Source: Streptococcus sp. CF8_St5-11
Lineage (GTDB): Bacteria > Bacillota > Bacilli > Lactobacillales > Streptococcaceae
DNA: 64,000 bases
Assembly: GCF_024295625.1 (NCBI RefSeq)
Contig: NZ_JANCOJ010000001.1
Span: 310,001 to 374,000, forward strand
Direction of reading: 5' to 3'
The notes under the pieces were generated by a model. That model did not search any database. It was not told the origin of the DNA and saw only the letters and a list, made by a program, of their open reading frames with translations. This document shows, one piece after another, positions 17,412 through 26,520 of the stretch. Position numbers and translations under genes: made by a program. How positions within the stretch are numbered: position 1 is the stretch's first letter; each line of letters begins with the position of its first letter.

Positions 17412-18311
17412 TTAATATTCTTTTTCGTTGTATCCAAAATCGGCAAGATCCAATTTCTTATCCCGCCAATTTTTCTTGACCTTGACCCATGTTTCTAGGA
17501 AGACCTTGTCCCCTAGCATGAGCTCAATATCCTTACGCGCAAGGGTTCCGATCTTCTTAAGCATGGCGCCGCCTTTTCCGATGACAATACCTTTTTGGCT
17601 ATCGCGCTCGACCATGATGGTTGCACGGATATGGACCTTATCTGTCTCTTCATCCCGCTTCATAGAATCCACTACTACTGCCACAGAGTGGGGAATTTCT
17701 TCCCGCGTCAAGTGCAAGACCTTTTCACGGATCATTTCAGAGACCAAGAAGCGCTCTGGGTGGTCAGTGATTTGGTCAGCAGGGAAATATTGAAAACCTT
17801 CTTCTAAGTTTTCACTTAAAATATCAATCAAACGCGAAACATTGTTTCCTTGAAGGGCTGAAATCGGCACGATTTCCTTGAAATCCATCTGACTACGGAA
17901 GTCATCGATTTGCGCCAAGAGTTGGTCAGGGTGCACCTTGTCGATCTTGTTGACCACCAGAATAACCGGCACCTTAGCAGCCTTGAGGCGCTCGATGATC
18001 ATGTCATCGCCCTTCCCACGTGGCTCATCTGCTGGCACCATAAAGAGAACGGTATCCACTTCTCGAAGGGTACTATAGGCCGACTCCACCATGAAGTCTC
18101 CAAGCGCTGTCTTGGGTTTGTGAATCCCTGGGGTATCGATAAAGACGATCTGTTCCTTATCCGTCGTATAAATCCCCATAATCTTATTGCGCGTTGTCTG
18201 CGCTTTGTCACTCATGATGGCAATTTTTTGCCCCATGACGTGGTTCAAAAAAGTTGACTTCCCAACATTGGGACGTCCTAAAATGGCTACAAAACCTGAT
18301 TTAAATGTCAT
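17412..18311 (-). CDS. era: GTPase Era
   Basis: 299-residue essential GTPase for 16S rRNA 3'-end maturation and 30S assembly. G1 is GRPNVGKST (12-20), the switch I/G2 threonine is in KAQTTRN, G3 is DTPG, and G4 is NKID near 124. The C-terminal KH domain spans ~205-299, with [11 protein letters not shown]. It sits downstream of ybeY and dgkA in the usual 16S-processing cluster, with 29 bases between dgkA and era. Confidence 0.96.
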   Translation of the reverse strand: MTFKSGFVAILGRPNVGKSTFLNHVMGQKIAIMSDKAQTTRNKIMGIYTTDKEQIVFIDTPGIHKPKTALGDFMVESAYSTLREVDTVLFMVPADEPRGKGDDMIIERLKAAKVPVILVVNKIDKVHPDQLLAQIDDFRSQMDFKEIVPISALQGNNVSRLIDILSENLEEGFQYFPADQITDHPERFLVSEMIREKVLHLTREEIPHSVAVVVDSMKRDEETDKVHIRATIMVERDSQKGIVIGKGGAMLKKIGTLARKDIELMLGDKVFLETWVKVKKNWRDKKLDLADFGYNEKEY

Positions 18312-18340
18312 ATTATCCTTTCACGAGGGCATACTCCCTC

Positions 18341-18739
18341 TTATCCAAATACCAAGGCCCAGAATTTGGGCACAAAAATCACCAGTCCTGTTAGTAGGGC
18401 AAAACCTGATACGACAAGGACTGCTCCAGCCGCCATGTCTTTGGCATTCTTTGCCAACATGGAGAAATGGTAGTTACTCGCTAAATCCACCACATTTTCA
18501 ATGGCTGAATTCATAATTTCAAAAGCAATCACCAAGGTGATACTGAGCAATAAAAAGAGCCACTCTGTCGCAGAAATCCTAAACACCAAACCAGCAAGAA
18601 TTGCTGCAAGGGCTGATAAGGCATGCTTGCGCATATTGCGCTCTTCCTTGATCGAAGTAAAAATTCCTGTTATCGCAAACTCCAGGCTTGAAGTGAAGTC
18701 CCGATTTTTCCATTTTCGCTTATTGTCTTGTGAGTCCAT
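18341..18739 (-). CDS. dgkA: Diacylglycerol/undecaprenol kinase
   Basis: 132-residue integral membrane kinase with three helices (~40-56, 61-80, 100-125) after a basic cytoplasmic N terminus. The family catalytic motif [13 protein letters not shown], with the Mg-ATP glutamates, is near residue 75. In Gram-positive bacteria these enzymes mainly phosphorylate undecaprenol and so recycle the wall lipid carrier. It overlaps the end of ybeY by 20 bases. Confidence 0.9.
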   Translation of the reverse strand: MDSQDNKRKWKNRDFTSSLEFAITGIFTSIKEERNMRKHALSALAAILAGLVFRISATEWLFLLLSITLVIAFEIMNSAIENVVDLASNYHFSMLAKNAKDMAAGAVLVVSGFALLTGLVIFVPKFWALVFG

Positions 18740-19217
18740 AGGCTGTCAAAATCTCTTCCTGTAAGCCAAACATTTCCTTTTCTTCCTCCGGCGTATAGTG
18801 ATCATAGCCATTGATGTGAAGAAAACCATGCACTGCTAAAAATCCCATTTCGCGCTCAAAGCTGTGGCCATATTCTTCGGCTTGCTCACGCGCTTTGTCA
18901 ATTGAAATAAAGAGCTCACCAATATAGGTATCGAATTCAGCCATCATCTCTGCCAATTCTGGATTTTCTGCAAGGTCTTCCTCATCAAAAGAAATCTCCA
19001 TCTCTGGCTTGTATTCTAAACTGATGACATCCGTCGGACGATCCGTATCACGGTATTCAAGATTTAGTTCATGACTGCGTTCATTGGTTACAAAAGTCAC
19101 AGCCATTTCCTTGTCTTCTTTCCCAATTTTTTGAGCAGCAAATTCTAAAATTTCTTGCGTTTGTTTTAAGATTTCGTCAGAGACTTGACCAGTCTCATCT
19201 ACCATTTCAATATACAT
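18720..19217 (-). CDS. ybeY: Endoribonuclease YbeY
   Basis: 165-residue zinc-dependent RNase that matures the 16S rRNA 3' end and supports ribosome quality control. The metal site [11 protein letters not shown] lies near residues 135-145. The ATG with GAGGTGA seven bases upstream was chosen over the GTG nine bases earlier, which is part of that ribosome-binding site. It is the first gene of the run ending in smpB; an extended -10 box lies just upstream. Confidence 0.93.
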   Translation of the reverse strand: MYIEMVDETGQVSDEILKQTQEILEFAAQKIGKEDKEMAVTFVTNERSHELNLEYRDTDRPTDVISLEYKPEMEISFDEEDLAENPELAEMMAEFDTYIGELFISIDKAREQAEEYGHSFEREMGFLAVHGFLHINGYDHYTPEEEKEMFGLQEEILTAYGLTRQ

Positions 19218-19243
19218 CTGGATCACCTCACTATTATCACTTT

Positions 19244-19289
19244 ATTATATCACAAAAACCAGCCTATATACTAGATACAGGCTGGTTTT
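19244..19289 (-). terminator. Terminator of the ABC exporter, abutting the ybeY promoter
   Basis: AAAACCAGCCT (19255-19265) pairs with AGGCTGGTTTT (19279-19289) and is followed on the minus strand by five T. Immediately after comes the extended -10 box TGATATAAT (TATAAT at 19249-19244) that should drive ybeY, so stop and start signals almost touch. Confidence 0.75.
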
Positions 19290-19314
19290 CAATCTTTTTC
19301 TTTGCAGGACAATC

Positions 19315-21051
19315 TTACACAACTGTTTGCTGGATGGCATTCATCTGGGCATAGATCCCGCCTTGTGCAACCAGTTCTTCATGTCTACCACGTTCCACAA
19401 TGCGTCCTTCGGATAAGACTAAGATCTGATCCGCATCTTGGATAGTGGACAAGCGATGGGCAATGATAAAGGTGGTCCGGCCCTTTTGCAGGACTGCCAT
19501 AGCCTTCTGGATGATTTCTTCTGTTTCCGTATCGATGTGAGAGGTAGCCTCATCCAAAATCAGAATTTGCGGATTCATATAGAGCGTCCGCGCAAAGGAA
19601 ATCAATTGGCGCTCGCCACTTGAAAAGGCGGATCCTTTTTCTACGACTGGATGGTCGATTCCCTTTTCAAGGCGCTCTACAAAGGGCCAAGCTCCGACTT
19701 TTTTCAAGGCATCTTTGACCGCATCCCGATCAATGTGATCCTGACTCATGGCCACATTACTAGCAATGGTTCCTGTAAATAGATAAGGATCCTGCAGGAC
19801 AATCCCCATATGGCTTCGTAGGCTCTCACGAGAGACTTGGCGAATATCTTGACCATCGATCAAAATCGCTCCTTCTTGAGGATCATAAAAACGATAGAGC
19901 AGGTTCATAATCGAAGACTTACCCGATCCAGTATGACCCACAAGAGCGACGGTTTGCCCAGGACTTGCTTGAAAGGCAATATCCCGCAGAACTGGCTTGC
20001 CTTCTTCATAGGCAAATTGAACGTCGTCAAACACGACTTCTGCCTTTTCTATATTCAGTTCCAATGCACCATCAGCCTCTAACGGTTGGTCTAAGAAAGC
20101 AAGGACGCGGCTCCCCGTTTCTAAGGATCGCCGAATATTTGGGAATTGACGACTAAGATTGGCCATGAGATCAAATAGATTAATCACATAGTTAATATTG
20201 ATAAATAAGAAACCAGCCGTCACACCGATATTACCCTGTAGGAAAGAAATCCCAGCGATAGTCAAAATGCCTGCAATCACTAAAAACTTGAGCAATTCTG
20301 TCAAGGTCCAAGAAGCAATAGAATCGGCTAAGAGGATTCGATCATTGGCTCCTAACATCTTCTGAGTAGTGGCTTCAAACTCATCCACCACACCAGGCTC
20401 TTGATGATAGAGTTGAATCATACTGGCACCATGCAAGAGTTCATTGACCTGGGTATTGACCTCGCTTCGCGCATCAAAGAAATCCTTCATAGGCTGGTCC
20501 GTCATGACCTTGTAGAGATACTGGATCCCATAGAAAATCGGAAAGACCAAACACAAGAGAAGGCCCATCATAGGACTCAGGTAAAAGAGAATCCCTAGGA
20601 TAAAGAGGAAACGCACCAAGTAGATGACTAAAATCATACAAGAGTTATAAAACTGGGTCCGCAAGGTCTCCGTATCATTGACAATTCTTGTCGCGATCTT
20701 CCCAGCCGGCTTATCATCAAAATAAGAAATAGGCAGTCCTTGCATGACTTGAAAGGCTTGGTCTCTCAGACTAGCGGTTACTTGATTACTTCCATGCAGT
20801 AAGATCCGATTGCCCATGTAGCTAATCAGCTGCCCCAGGCTCAAGACCAAGAGATAGAATCTTCCCATCTGAAGCAAGTCCCCTTGTCCGCCACCGTGGG
20901 TCAGTGCGGTCAAAGGCCCATCGATCATCTTTTGGAGAAGAAAGGGTGACAATTCAGAAAAAATGGTGGCTAGTAAGAGGCAAATAAAGCCAGCAAGAAA
21001 GACAGTTGGATAAAGCGTGATCCTCGATAATAATCGTTTCAATACTTTCAT
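19315..21051 (-). CDS. Heterodimeric ABC exporter, canonical half (BmrD/PatB-like)
   Basis: 578-residue half-transporter: six helices (to ~310) and a nucleotide-binding domain with Walker A GHTGSGKSS, signature SSGERQLISFARTL and Walker B ILILDEATSHID, which keeps the catalytic glutamate. The start was set at the ATG after AAGGAG, three bases past the stop of the partner gene. With the upstream half it forms a B. subtilis BmrCD- or pneumococcal PatAB-type drug exporter. The substrate cannot be read from the sequence. The pair is behind a leader-peptide attenuator (22804-23075). Confidence 0.85.
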   Translation of the reverse strand: MKVLKRLLSRITLYPTVFLAGFICLLLATIFSELSPFLLQKMIDGPLTALTHGGGQGDLLQMGRFYLLVLSLGQLISYMGNRILLHGSNQVTASLRDQAFQVMQGLPISYFDDKPAGKIATRIVNDTETLRTQFYNSCMILVIYLVRFLFILGILFYLSPMMGLLLCLVFPIFYGIQYLYKVMTDQPMKDFFDARSEVNTQVNELLHGASMIQLYHQEPGVVDEFEATTQKMLGANDRILLADSIASWTLTELLKFLVIAGILTIAGISFLQGNIGVTAGFLFININYVINLFDLMANLSRQFPNIRRSLETGSRVLAFLDQPLEADGALELNIEKAEVVFDDVQFAYEEGKPVLRDIAFQASPGQTVALVGHTGSGKSSIMNLLYRFYDPQEGAILIDGQDIRQVSRESLRSHMGIVLQDPYLFTGTIASNVAMSQDHIDRDAVKDALKKVGAWPFVERLEKGIDHPVVEKGSAFSSGERQLISFARTLYMNPQILILDEATSHIDTETEEIIQKAMAVLQKGRTTFIIAHRLSTIQDADQILVLSEGRIVERGRHEELVAQGGIYAQMNAIQQTVV

Positions 21052-21052
21052 C

Positions 21053-22777
21053 TTATTCTCCTTCCTGTTTTTGTTGCCGTTGGTATTGTTCATAATACCA
21101 GCCCTCTTGAGCTAATAAATCACTAGCCCTACCTTCTTCTACAATACGACCTTGATCCAAGACGATGATCCAATCCGCCTGATGAACAGCAGACAAGCGA
21201 TGAGAAACAATGATGGTCGTCTTGTCTTTTCGTTCCTTTTGAATCGTATCAATAATGGCCTGTTCGGTCTTCGCATCCACCGCTGAAAGGGAATCATCTA
21301 ACAGCAAGAGCTCTGCATCTCTTAAGAAGGCACGCGCCAAAGAGATCCGTTGTTTTTGACCTCCTGATACAGAGACCCCTTTCTCACCGATCAGGGTGTC
21401 CATTCCCTGAGACATCCGCTTGAGATCATCCGCAAAAGCAGCTTGGGCTACTGCTTCCACCAAGTCTTCTTGGCTGGCATCTTTTTTACCAAGCGCTATA
21501 TTCTCACGGATAGACTTAGAAAATAAAATATGTTCTTGGGAAACATAACCAATTTTTTCTTCAATCGAGTGTCGGTTGTAGTCCACGATCGGTTGCTGGT
21601 TGATCAAAAACTCTCCCTCACCAACTGGGTACTGCCGCAAGAATTGTCGAACAAGGGTAGTCTTTCCTGCTCCGGTACGACCAACAATCCCAACCGTCTG
21701 TCCTTTCTGAATAGTCCAATCAATGCCTGACAGGCTCTTTCGCTCAGCACCAGGATAGCTGAAAGAATAGTCCTTAAACTGCACCAAATCAATCTGTTCT
21801 AGGTAGTGAGAACCATCTGGCTCCAGATCATCCGTTTCATCAATCACTTCTTTTAATTTTTTATAGGACATTTGCCCTGTCTGGTAGACCAAGATTAAGT
21901 CTGCCATCATCCACATAGGCTCAATTAAAAAGACCAAATACAGCTGTAAAGCCAATAATTTCCCAAGACTCAACTGCCCGCTTGCCAGGGACTGGCCTCC
22001 AAATAGCAGGAGCAAGACTGTCGAGAATCCAATAAACAACAGGGCTAAAGGTCCAAAAGAATACTGGATAGAGGCAATTTTGTCCCCTGTTTTGGATAGA
22101 CTGGCTGTTTTCTTCTGAAACTGTTTGACTTGCTGGTCCCGTCTACTATAGGCCCGCATGACCCGGATTCCTTCGATGGACTCCAAGACTTCATCATTCA
22201 ACTGAGCGACTGCTTCCCGGTTTTGCTCAACATACTCCTCCTGCTTTTTACTTAAAAAATAGGTAGAGACGACGAGGAAGATCATAGGAATAAAGGAAAT
22301 CAAGGTTAATTGCCAAGAAATGAAAAACATGGTCGGAATAATAAAGGCAAACAAGCCACCGCCAAACAGGAGCACCATCATCCCGTAACCAGCCATATCG
22401 GCCATCCCATCCACATCTGTCGTGAAGCGCGTCAAGAGGTCCCCTGAACGGAATTTCTCAAAAAAGGGACGCCGCATGGCTACTAGCTTACGAAACGCTT
22501 GTCCCTGAAGGGTTGCCTTGAAATGGACTGACGACTGAAAGAGTCGCAACTGCCAATAAAAAGCCGTTAGATAATTGAGGATGGCTGATCCTACCAAGAG
22601 GACCATATCCCATACAAAGTTCGATTGCGTCAGCGTCCGCTGACTCAAATGATCCACTAAGCGCTGGATGACTTGCGTCGGGATCAATAAGGTGTAATCA
22701 TAAAGAATCAGGACCATAGCGATCTTCACATATCGCCACTTGCGCTCCCTGATATACTCCCAAATAGCTCTGATCAT
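21053..22777 (-). CDS. Heterodimeric ABC exporter, degenerate-site half (BmrC/PatA-like)
   Basis: 574-residue half-transporter with six helices and one nucleotide-binding domain: Walker A GRTGAGKTT, signature VSGGQKQRISLARA. Walker B reads LLLLDDSLSAVD, so the catalytic glutamate is replaced by aspartate. This is the mark of heterodimeric exporters with one weak ATP site, and it explains the separate partner gene. The start has AAAAGGAG upstream, directly after the second leader terminator. Its transcription should depend on read-through of both terminators. Confidence 0.85.
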   Translation of the reverse strand: MIRAIWEYIRERKWRYVKIAMVLILYDYTLLIPTQVIQRLVDHLSQRTLTQSNFVWDMVLLVGSAILNYLTAFYWQLRLFQSSVHFKATLQGQAFRKLVAMRRPFFEKFRSGDLLTRFTTDVDGMADMAGYGMMVLLFGGGLFAFIIPTMFFISWQLTLISFIPMIFLVVSTYFLSKKQEEYVEQNREAVAQLNDEVLESIEGIRVMRAYSRRDQQVKQFQKKTASLSKTGDKIASIQYSFGPLALLFIGFSTVLLLLFGGQSLASGQLSLGKLLALQLYLVFLIEPMWMMADLILVYQTGQMSYKKLKEVIDETDDLEPDGSHYLEQIDLVQFKDYSFSYPGAERKSLSGIDWTIQKGQTVGIVGRTGAGKTTLVRQFLRQYPVGEGEFLINQQPIVDYNRHSIEEKIGYVSQEHILFSKSIRENIALGKKDASQEDLVEAVAQAAFADDLKRMSQGMDTLIGEKGVSVSGGQKQRISLARAFLRDAELLLLDDSLSAVDAKTEQAIIDTIQKERKDKTTIIVSHRLSAVHQADWIIVLDQGRIVEEGRASDLLAQEGWYYEQYQRQQKQEGE

Positions 22778-22803
22778 ATATTCTCCTTTTCAAAATGGCA
22801 CAG

Positions 22804-22851
22804 AAAAACCCAAGCAAGGAGCTGAGAGCAGTCTCAGTCCACACTTGGGCC
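22804..22851 (-). terminator. Attenuator terminator T2 before the ABC exporter
   Basis: On the minus strand CCCAAG pairs with CTTGGG around an inner CTGAG/CTCAG stem, followed by TTTTT, ~30 bases before the exporter start. Its 5' arm is the same hexamer as the 5' arm of T1. Confidence 0.75.
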
Positions 22852-22897
22852 TTCTGATACCTATCACCAATTCAGTTAAGGCAGGTAAAAATGCATA

Positions 22898-22932
22898 CAA
22901 AAAACCCAAGACAGACTCCTCCATCTTGGGTT
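22898..22932 (-). terminator. Attenuator terminator T1 after the leader ORF
   Basis: Perfect 9-base stem AACCCAAGA/TCTTGGGTT followed by a T-run. The 5' arm begins 11 bases after the leader stop codon, within reach of a ribosome paused there. Confidence 0.8.
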
Positions 22933-22943
22933 CCATTTATAGT

Positions 22944-23015
22944 TTACATCGAACTCAACTGAGATTGGAGAAGCTGTGTATTCAATTGTGTCATCAAAAC
23001 ATCTACTTTGTTCAT
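22944..23015 (-). CDS. Leader peptide of the ABC exporter operon
   Basis: 23-codon ORF beginning MNKVDVLMTQLNT, rich in Leu, Gln and Ser, ending SSM. A strong AAAGGAG lies nine bases before the ATG, and a consensus promoter ~30 bases further up. It sits between that promoter and two intrinsic terminators that guard a drug-exporter operon, the layout of BmrB upstream of bmrCD in B. subtilis, where drug-slowed ribosomes relieve termination. I know of no sequence similarity to BmrB. That the peptide is translated and regulatory is inference. Confidence 0.7.
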   Translation of the reverse strand: MNKVDVLMTQLNTQLLQSQLSSM

Positions 23016-23046
23016 GATGGTTTTCTCCTTTCTCTTTGTTGTTCTA

Positions 23047-23075
23047 ACTTTACCACGTATTTCCTTGCTTGTCAA
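23047..23075 (-). promoter_or_regulatory. Strong promoter of the leader and ABC exporter
   Basis: Minus-strand TTGACA (23075-23070), a 17-base spacer, then TAAAGT (23052-23047). The start would fall ~25 bases before the leader ATG. Confidence 0.75.
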
Positions 23076-23124
23076 CGTTTTTTTGAAAATTGTTGAAAAA
23101 AGCAAAATTTTTAAGATGGAGTCG

Positions 23125-23157
23125 CAAAAAAAGAAGCCTAGATCTTCTCTAAGCTTC
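23125..23157 (-). terminator. Terminator of tRNA-Thr
   Basis: Nine-base stem GAAGCTTAG/CTAGGCTTC followed by seven T. It separates the tRNA from the exporter leader. Confidence 0.8.
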
Positions 23158-23169
23158 TCTCTTCTGCTA

Positions 23170-23242
23170 TGCTAGTTGCCGGGATTGAACCGGCGACCTC
23201 ATCCTTACCATGGATGCGCTCTACCGACTGAGCTAAACCAGC
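23170..23242 (-). tRNA. tRNA-Thr (anticodon GGT)
   Basis: 73-base cloverleaf: acceptor GCTGGTT/AACTAGC, D-stem GCTC/GAGC, anticodon stem CATCC/GGATG with loop ATGGTAA, and T-arm CCGGTTCAATCCCGG-like with GCCGG/CCGGC. The anticodon GGT reads ACC and ACU. Discriminator base A; CCA is not encoded. Confidence 0.95.
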
Positions 23243-23253
23243 AGTACCTATCT

Positions 23254-23283
23254 ACTATATCATGGAGATAGGTCTTTTGTCAA
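23254..23283 (-). promoter_or_regulatory. Promoter of tRNA-Thr
   Basis: Minus-strand TTGACA (23283-23278), 18-base spacer, TATAGT (23259-23254), ending 12 bases before the mature tRNA. Confidence 0.7.
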
Positions 23284-23292
23284 TATCCTGAC

Positions 23293-23862
23293 TCATTTTT
23301 CTGCCAAATATTCTTCCTTAGTGAGGATATAATGAACTCTCGTCACCATTCTCCCTTTTTCATGCAAGTCTAGCATCGCGTAGGGCTCCTCGTGAGAATA
23401 TTTCATTCCTGATTTTGCCATCACCCGTCCAGAAGCTGGGTTGTCCTTATCATGAACGGCAATGAGCTTGTTCATCCCTAACTGTTCAAAAGCCAGAGCA
23501 ATGACTGCCTTGGTAGCCTCTGTCGCAAGACCTTGGTTCCAATAGTCTTTATTCAGAACATAGCCGATACTCCCCTTCTTCAGACAAAGATCCAAATCCA
23601 GTAAATCAATCGTCCCGATAAATTTTCCATTTTCTTTGAGCTCGATCCCCCATCTTCCAAGTGGGCTCGCTAGGTAAAAGAGGGCAATATTATTACGCGT
23701 CTCTTCTAGACTTTGATTGGTTGGAAAAGTGTAGCGCGTAACTGTTTCATCAGAAGCATACTCAAACATAGCCGGTGCATCTTCAAGAGTGACCGGACGC
23801 AAGTGCAAGCGCTCAGTCTCTATTTCTCGATAAGCCGCTAACTTCACATATAAATTTTCCAT
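23293..23862 (-). CDS. GNAT acetyltransferase, RimJ/RimL-like
   Basis: 189-residue acetyl-CoA-dependent N-acetyltransferase. It begins with the family strand IETERLHLRPVTLEDAPAMFEYASD; motif A is approximated by VLNKDYWNQGLATEATKAVIALAF near 100-125, and motif B by NPASGRVMAKSGMKY. RimJ/RimL homologues acetylate ribosomal protein N termini, but many paralogues act on other amines, so the substrate is open. AAGAAGGAG lies upstream of the ATG. It is followed by tRNA-Thr. Confidence 0.85.
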   Translation of the reverse strand: MENLYVKLAAYREIETERLHLRPVTLEDAPAMFEYASDETVTRYTFPTNQSLEETRNNIALFYLASPLGRWGIELKENGKFIGTIDLLDLDLCLKKGSIGYVLNKDYWNQGLATEATKAVIALAFEQLGMNKLIAVHDKDNPASGRVMAKSGMKYSHEEPYAMLDLHEKGRMVTRVHYILTKEEYLAEK

Positions 23863-23928
23863 TTGACACTCCTTCTTTAGGGATTAGTTTAGCAAATAAC
23901 CTAAAGGAAGGCAAGCTCAAATTTTTCT

Positions 23929-23957
23929 TGCTTTTTAACCCACTTTTCTATACAATA
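23929..23957 (+). promoter_or_regulatory. Promoter of ald
   Basis: TTGCTT, a 17-base spacer and TACAAT lie ~110 bases before the ald ATG, leaving a leader of about 100 bases. An alternative in-frame start (GTG 23985 or TTG 23997) would add up to 26 residues. Confidence 0.5.
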
Positions 23958-24062
23958 AAATCAATCAAAACAATCAGATAAGGAGTGAAAAGGTCATTGA
24001 GTCAAGAGAGCCATCTCACACCAATGGCCTTTTTACACCTAAATCTGAGCAAGGAGGCAAAA

Positions 24063-25175
24063 ATGCTCATTGGAATTCCTAAAGAAATTAAAAACAACGA
24101 AAATCGGGTCGGTTTGACACCTGCAGGTGTACAAAGCTTGGTGAAGAAAGGTCATCACGTTTTGGTAGAAACAAATGCTGGACTTGGTTCTGGCTTTGCG
24201 GATGAAGATTACACGAAGCAAGGGGCAACCATCGTTGCAACTGCTGCAGAAGCTTGGGCAGCTGAGATGGTGGTCAAAGTCAAAGAACCCCTCGCTGAAG
24301 AATATGGCTTCCTTCGCGAAGACCTCTTGCTCTTCACTTACTTGCATATGGCCGCCGCACCTGAATTAGCAGACGCTATGGTCGCAGCCAAGACAACTGG
24401 GGTGGCCTACGAAACGGTGCGTGACTTAGATGGACAATTGCCTCTCTTGGTGCCAATGAGTGAGGTTGCTGGACGGATGGCCGTGCAAATCGGTGCTCAC
24501 TTCCTGACCAAACAAGAAGGTGGGTCTGGTGTCCTCCTAGGTGGAGTGCCAGGTGTTCCCAAAGGGAAAGTCACCATCATAGGAGGCGGGGTCGTTGGAA
24601 CCCATGCAGCTCGGATCGCCCTTGGACTCGGTGCCCAAGTGACTATCTTAGATATCAGCGCTAAGCGTTTGGCAGTTCTGGAAGATGTCTTTGGTCACCA
24701 AATCCAAACCCTTATGTCCAACCCATTTAACATTGAAGCCAGCGTCCGTGATGCCGATGTTGTCATCGGTGCTGTCTTGATTCCTGGTGCTAAAGCTCCT
24801 AAATTAGTAACAGACGATATGGTTAAACAAATGCGTCCCGGTTCAGTCATCGTCGATGTGGCCGTTGATCAAGGTGGTGTTATCGAAACAGCAGACCGTG
24901 TCACAACGCATACGGAGCCAGTTTACGAAAAACATGGCGTACTCCACTATGCCGTTGCCAATATCCCAGGGGCTGTCGCTCGTACCTCTACTATCGCCCT
25001 TACCAATGTTACACTTCCTTATGTCGAATCCCTAGCTGACAATGGCTTCCACAAGGCAATTTCCCTCGACGAAGGCCTGCGCCAAGGGGTCACCACTTAC
25101 CAAGGTCACATCACTAGCCAACCCGTTGCTACCGGTTTAGAGCGTGACTTCACACCAATTGATGAATTGGTTTAA
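24063..25175 (+). CDS. ald: Alanine dehydrogenase
   Basis: 370-residue NAD-dependent enzyme that interconverts L-alanine with pyruvate plus ammonia. The N-terminal catalytic domain begins [20 protein letters not shown], and the substrate-site segment FTYLHMAA is near residue 93. The Rossmann motif [10 protein letters not shown] is near 175, and [11 protein letters not shown] near 300. The start with AAGGAGG eight bases upstream matches the family N terminus. The gene is monocistronic, with its own promoter and terminator. Ald is patchily distributed among streptococci. Confidence 0.95.
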   Translation: MLIGIPKEIKNNENRVGLTPAGVQSLVKKGHHVLVETNAGLGSGFADEDYTKQGATIVATAAEAWAAEMVVKVKEPLAEEYGFLREDLLLFTYLHMAAAPELADAMVAAKTTGVAYETVRDLDGQLPLLVPMSEVAGRMAVQIGAHFLTKQEGGSGVLLGGVPGVPKGKVTIIGGGVVGTHAARIALGLGAQVTILDISAKRLAVLEDVFGHQIQTLMSNPFNIEASVRDADVVIGAVLIPGAKAPKLVTDDMVKQMRPGSVIVDVAVDQGGVIETADRVTTHTEPVYEKHGVLHYAVANIPGAVARTSTIALTNVTLPYVESLADNGFHKAISLDEGLRQGVTTYQGHITSQPVATGLERDFTPIDELV

Positions 25176-25187
25176 TATCTAACATTC

Positions 25188-25220
25188 AAAAGGCAAAGAT
25201 CCGATGATCTTTGCCTTTTC
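25188..25220 (+). terminator. Bidirectional terminator between ald and phoH
   Basis: AAAAGGCAAAGATC pairs perfectly with GATCTTTGCCTTTT around CGAT, with T or A tracts on both sides. It serves both converging genes. Confidence 0.85.
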
Positions 25221-25222
25221 TT

Positions 25223-26215
25223 TTATTCTTCTTCCACATCTGGTTCTTCTTTGAGGACTGGATTCGGAATGGGCTCGTAGGCCCGGATAATCTCTGCTAC
25301 TACTGGATGACGAACGACATCCTTAGCAGAGAAATGCACAAAGTCAATTTGAGAAATGTTCTTCAATTTCTCCTGAGCATCAATCAAGCCGGATTTGACA
25401 TTTCGCGGAAGGTCAATCTGGCTGGTATCTCCATTGACAATCATTTTGGAATTAAAACCAAGACGGGTCAAAAACATCTTCATCTGCATGATGGTGGTAT
25501 TTTGCGCTTCATCGAGGATGACAAAGGCATCGTCCAAGGTCCGCCCCCTCATATAAGCCAAAGGCGCAATCTCGATAATCTCCCGCTCCATCATCCGAGT
25601 TGTTTGGTCTTTCCCTAAAATCTGGTAAAGAGCATCATAGACCGGTCGTAGATAAGGGTCCACTTTTTCTTTAAGATCCCCTGGTAGGAAACCAAGGCTC
25701 TCTCCAGCTTCTACAGCAGGACGCGTCAAAATGATCCGCTTAACCTGACCACGCTTGAGGGCGGTCACGGCCAAAGTCACTGCTAGGAAGGTTTTCCCAG
25801 TCCCCGCTGGTCCAATCCCAAAAGTGACATCATGGTTCTTGACACTATCGACATAGATCTTTTGACCAAGTGTTTTAACCCGAATGGGCTTGCCGTAACT
25901 ATCCTTGATAATCTCTTCTTCATAGAGAGCGATGAACTTATCCAATTCCCCATTTCTCACCATGGTAATGGCGGTCACCACATCCGGCGTTCCAATGGTC
26001 ATGCCACGGTTAACGAGGACCAAAAGAGCCTGAATGACTTGACGAACCTGCTCGCAGCTTTCTTCTTCCCCAATGATTTGGACGATTTCTGTCCGGGCAT
26101 GAATAGTCACCCCAAATTCTTGCTCCATCAAACGGAGATGGCGTTCGTTAGATCCAAACAAATGAAAGAGATCGTCTGGATGCGTTAATGTAATTTCAAC
26201 TGAATGTTCTTGCAA
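25223..26215 (-). CDS. phoH: PhoH-family ATPase (YbeZ type)
   Basis: 330-residue cytosolic P-loop ATPase: a KH-like N-terminal region, then Walker A GPAGTGKTFLA near 142 and Walker B AFVILDEAQNTT near 237. The start appears to be TTG (LQEHSVEITLTHPDDLFHL), with GAGAGG upstream. PhoH/YbeZ works with YbeY in RNA metabolism. Here it is ~6 kb from ybeY, with the ABC exporter, the tRNA, an acetyltransferase and ald in between. Confidence 0.92.
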   Translation of the reverse strand: MQEHSVEITLTHPDDLFHLFGSNERHLRLMEQEFGVTIHARTEIVQIIGEEESCEQVRQVIQALLVLVNRGMTIGTPDVVTAITMVRNGELDKFIALYEEEIIKDSYGKPIRVKTLGQKIYVDSVKNHDVTFGIGPAGTGKTFLAVTLAVTALKRGQVKRIILTRPAVEAGESLGFLPGDLKEKVDPYLRPVYDALYQILGKDQTTRMMEREIIEIAPLAYMRGRTLDDAFVILDEAQNTTIMQMKMFLTRLGFNSKMIVNGDTSQIDLPRNVKSGLIDAQEKLKNISQIDFVHFSAKDVVRHPVVAEIIRAYEPIPNPVLKEEPDVEEE

Positions 26216-26255
26216 ATAAAGAACCTCTCTACCTGTGTTTTTCTATTATTATAAC

Positions 26256-26290
26256 AAAGAGGCCGAGAAAAAACCATCCTCGACCTGTCC
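26256..26290 (-). terminator. Terminator of the YozE-like gene
   Basis: Minus-strand AGGTCGAG pairs with CTCGGCCT, followed by CTTTGTT. Confidence 0.55.
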
Positions 26291-26294
26291 TTTT

Positions 26295-26510
26295 CTAGTG
26301 GGCTTGGTATTCTTCCCAAATCGCATCAAAATCGCCAAGATTAAAGGAAAAGCTGGCATGCTCTTCTAGATAGCGACTGACCTCGTCGAAGTCATCTGTA
26401 TGCTTGGGAAAAGCGGACTCATGAAATGCAAGATCCGCCAAAATGGCCTTAGGAGCATTGCTTTTAGGATTGCGCTCCGTCATCAGCCAAGTATAAAACG
26501 ATTTTCGCAT
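26295..26510 (-). CDS. YozE-family small protein (UPF0346)
   Basis: 71-residue acidic, cytosolic protein. It starts [17 protein letters not shown], has the conserved [26 protein letters not shown], and ends in an all-helical SAM-like fold ([13 protein letters not shown]). The function is unknown. It follows cvfB by ten bases, so the two are probably co-transcribed. Confidence 0.88.
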   Translation of the reverse strand: MRKSFYTWLMTERNPKSNAPKAILADLAFHESAFPKHTDDFDEVSRYLEEHASFSFNLGDFDAIWEEYQAH

Positions 26511-26520
26511 AAGACTCCTC

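Noticed and set aside
22740-23096. 118-codon plus-strand frame across the exporter leader
   Set aside because: Antisense to the two attenuator terminators and the leader ORF; the minus strand has the promoter and ribosome-binding sites.
23985-24062. 26-residue N-terminal extension of alanine dehydrogenase
   Set aside because: The family N terminus begins at MLIGIPKE, which has the better ribosome-binding site; the upstream GTG overlaps its own Shine-Dalgarno-like AAGGAG. A TTG start is possible but less likely.
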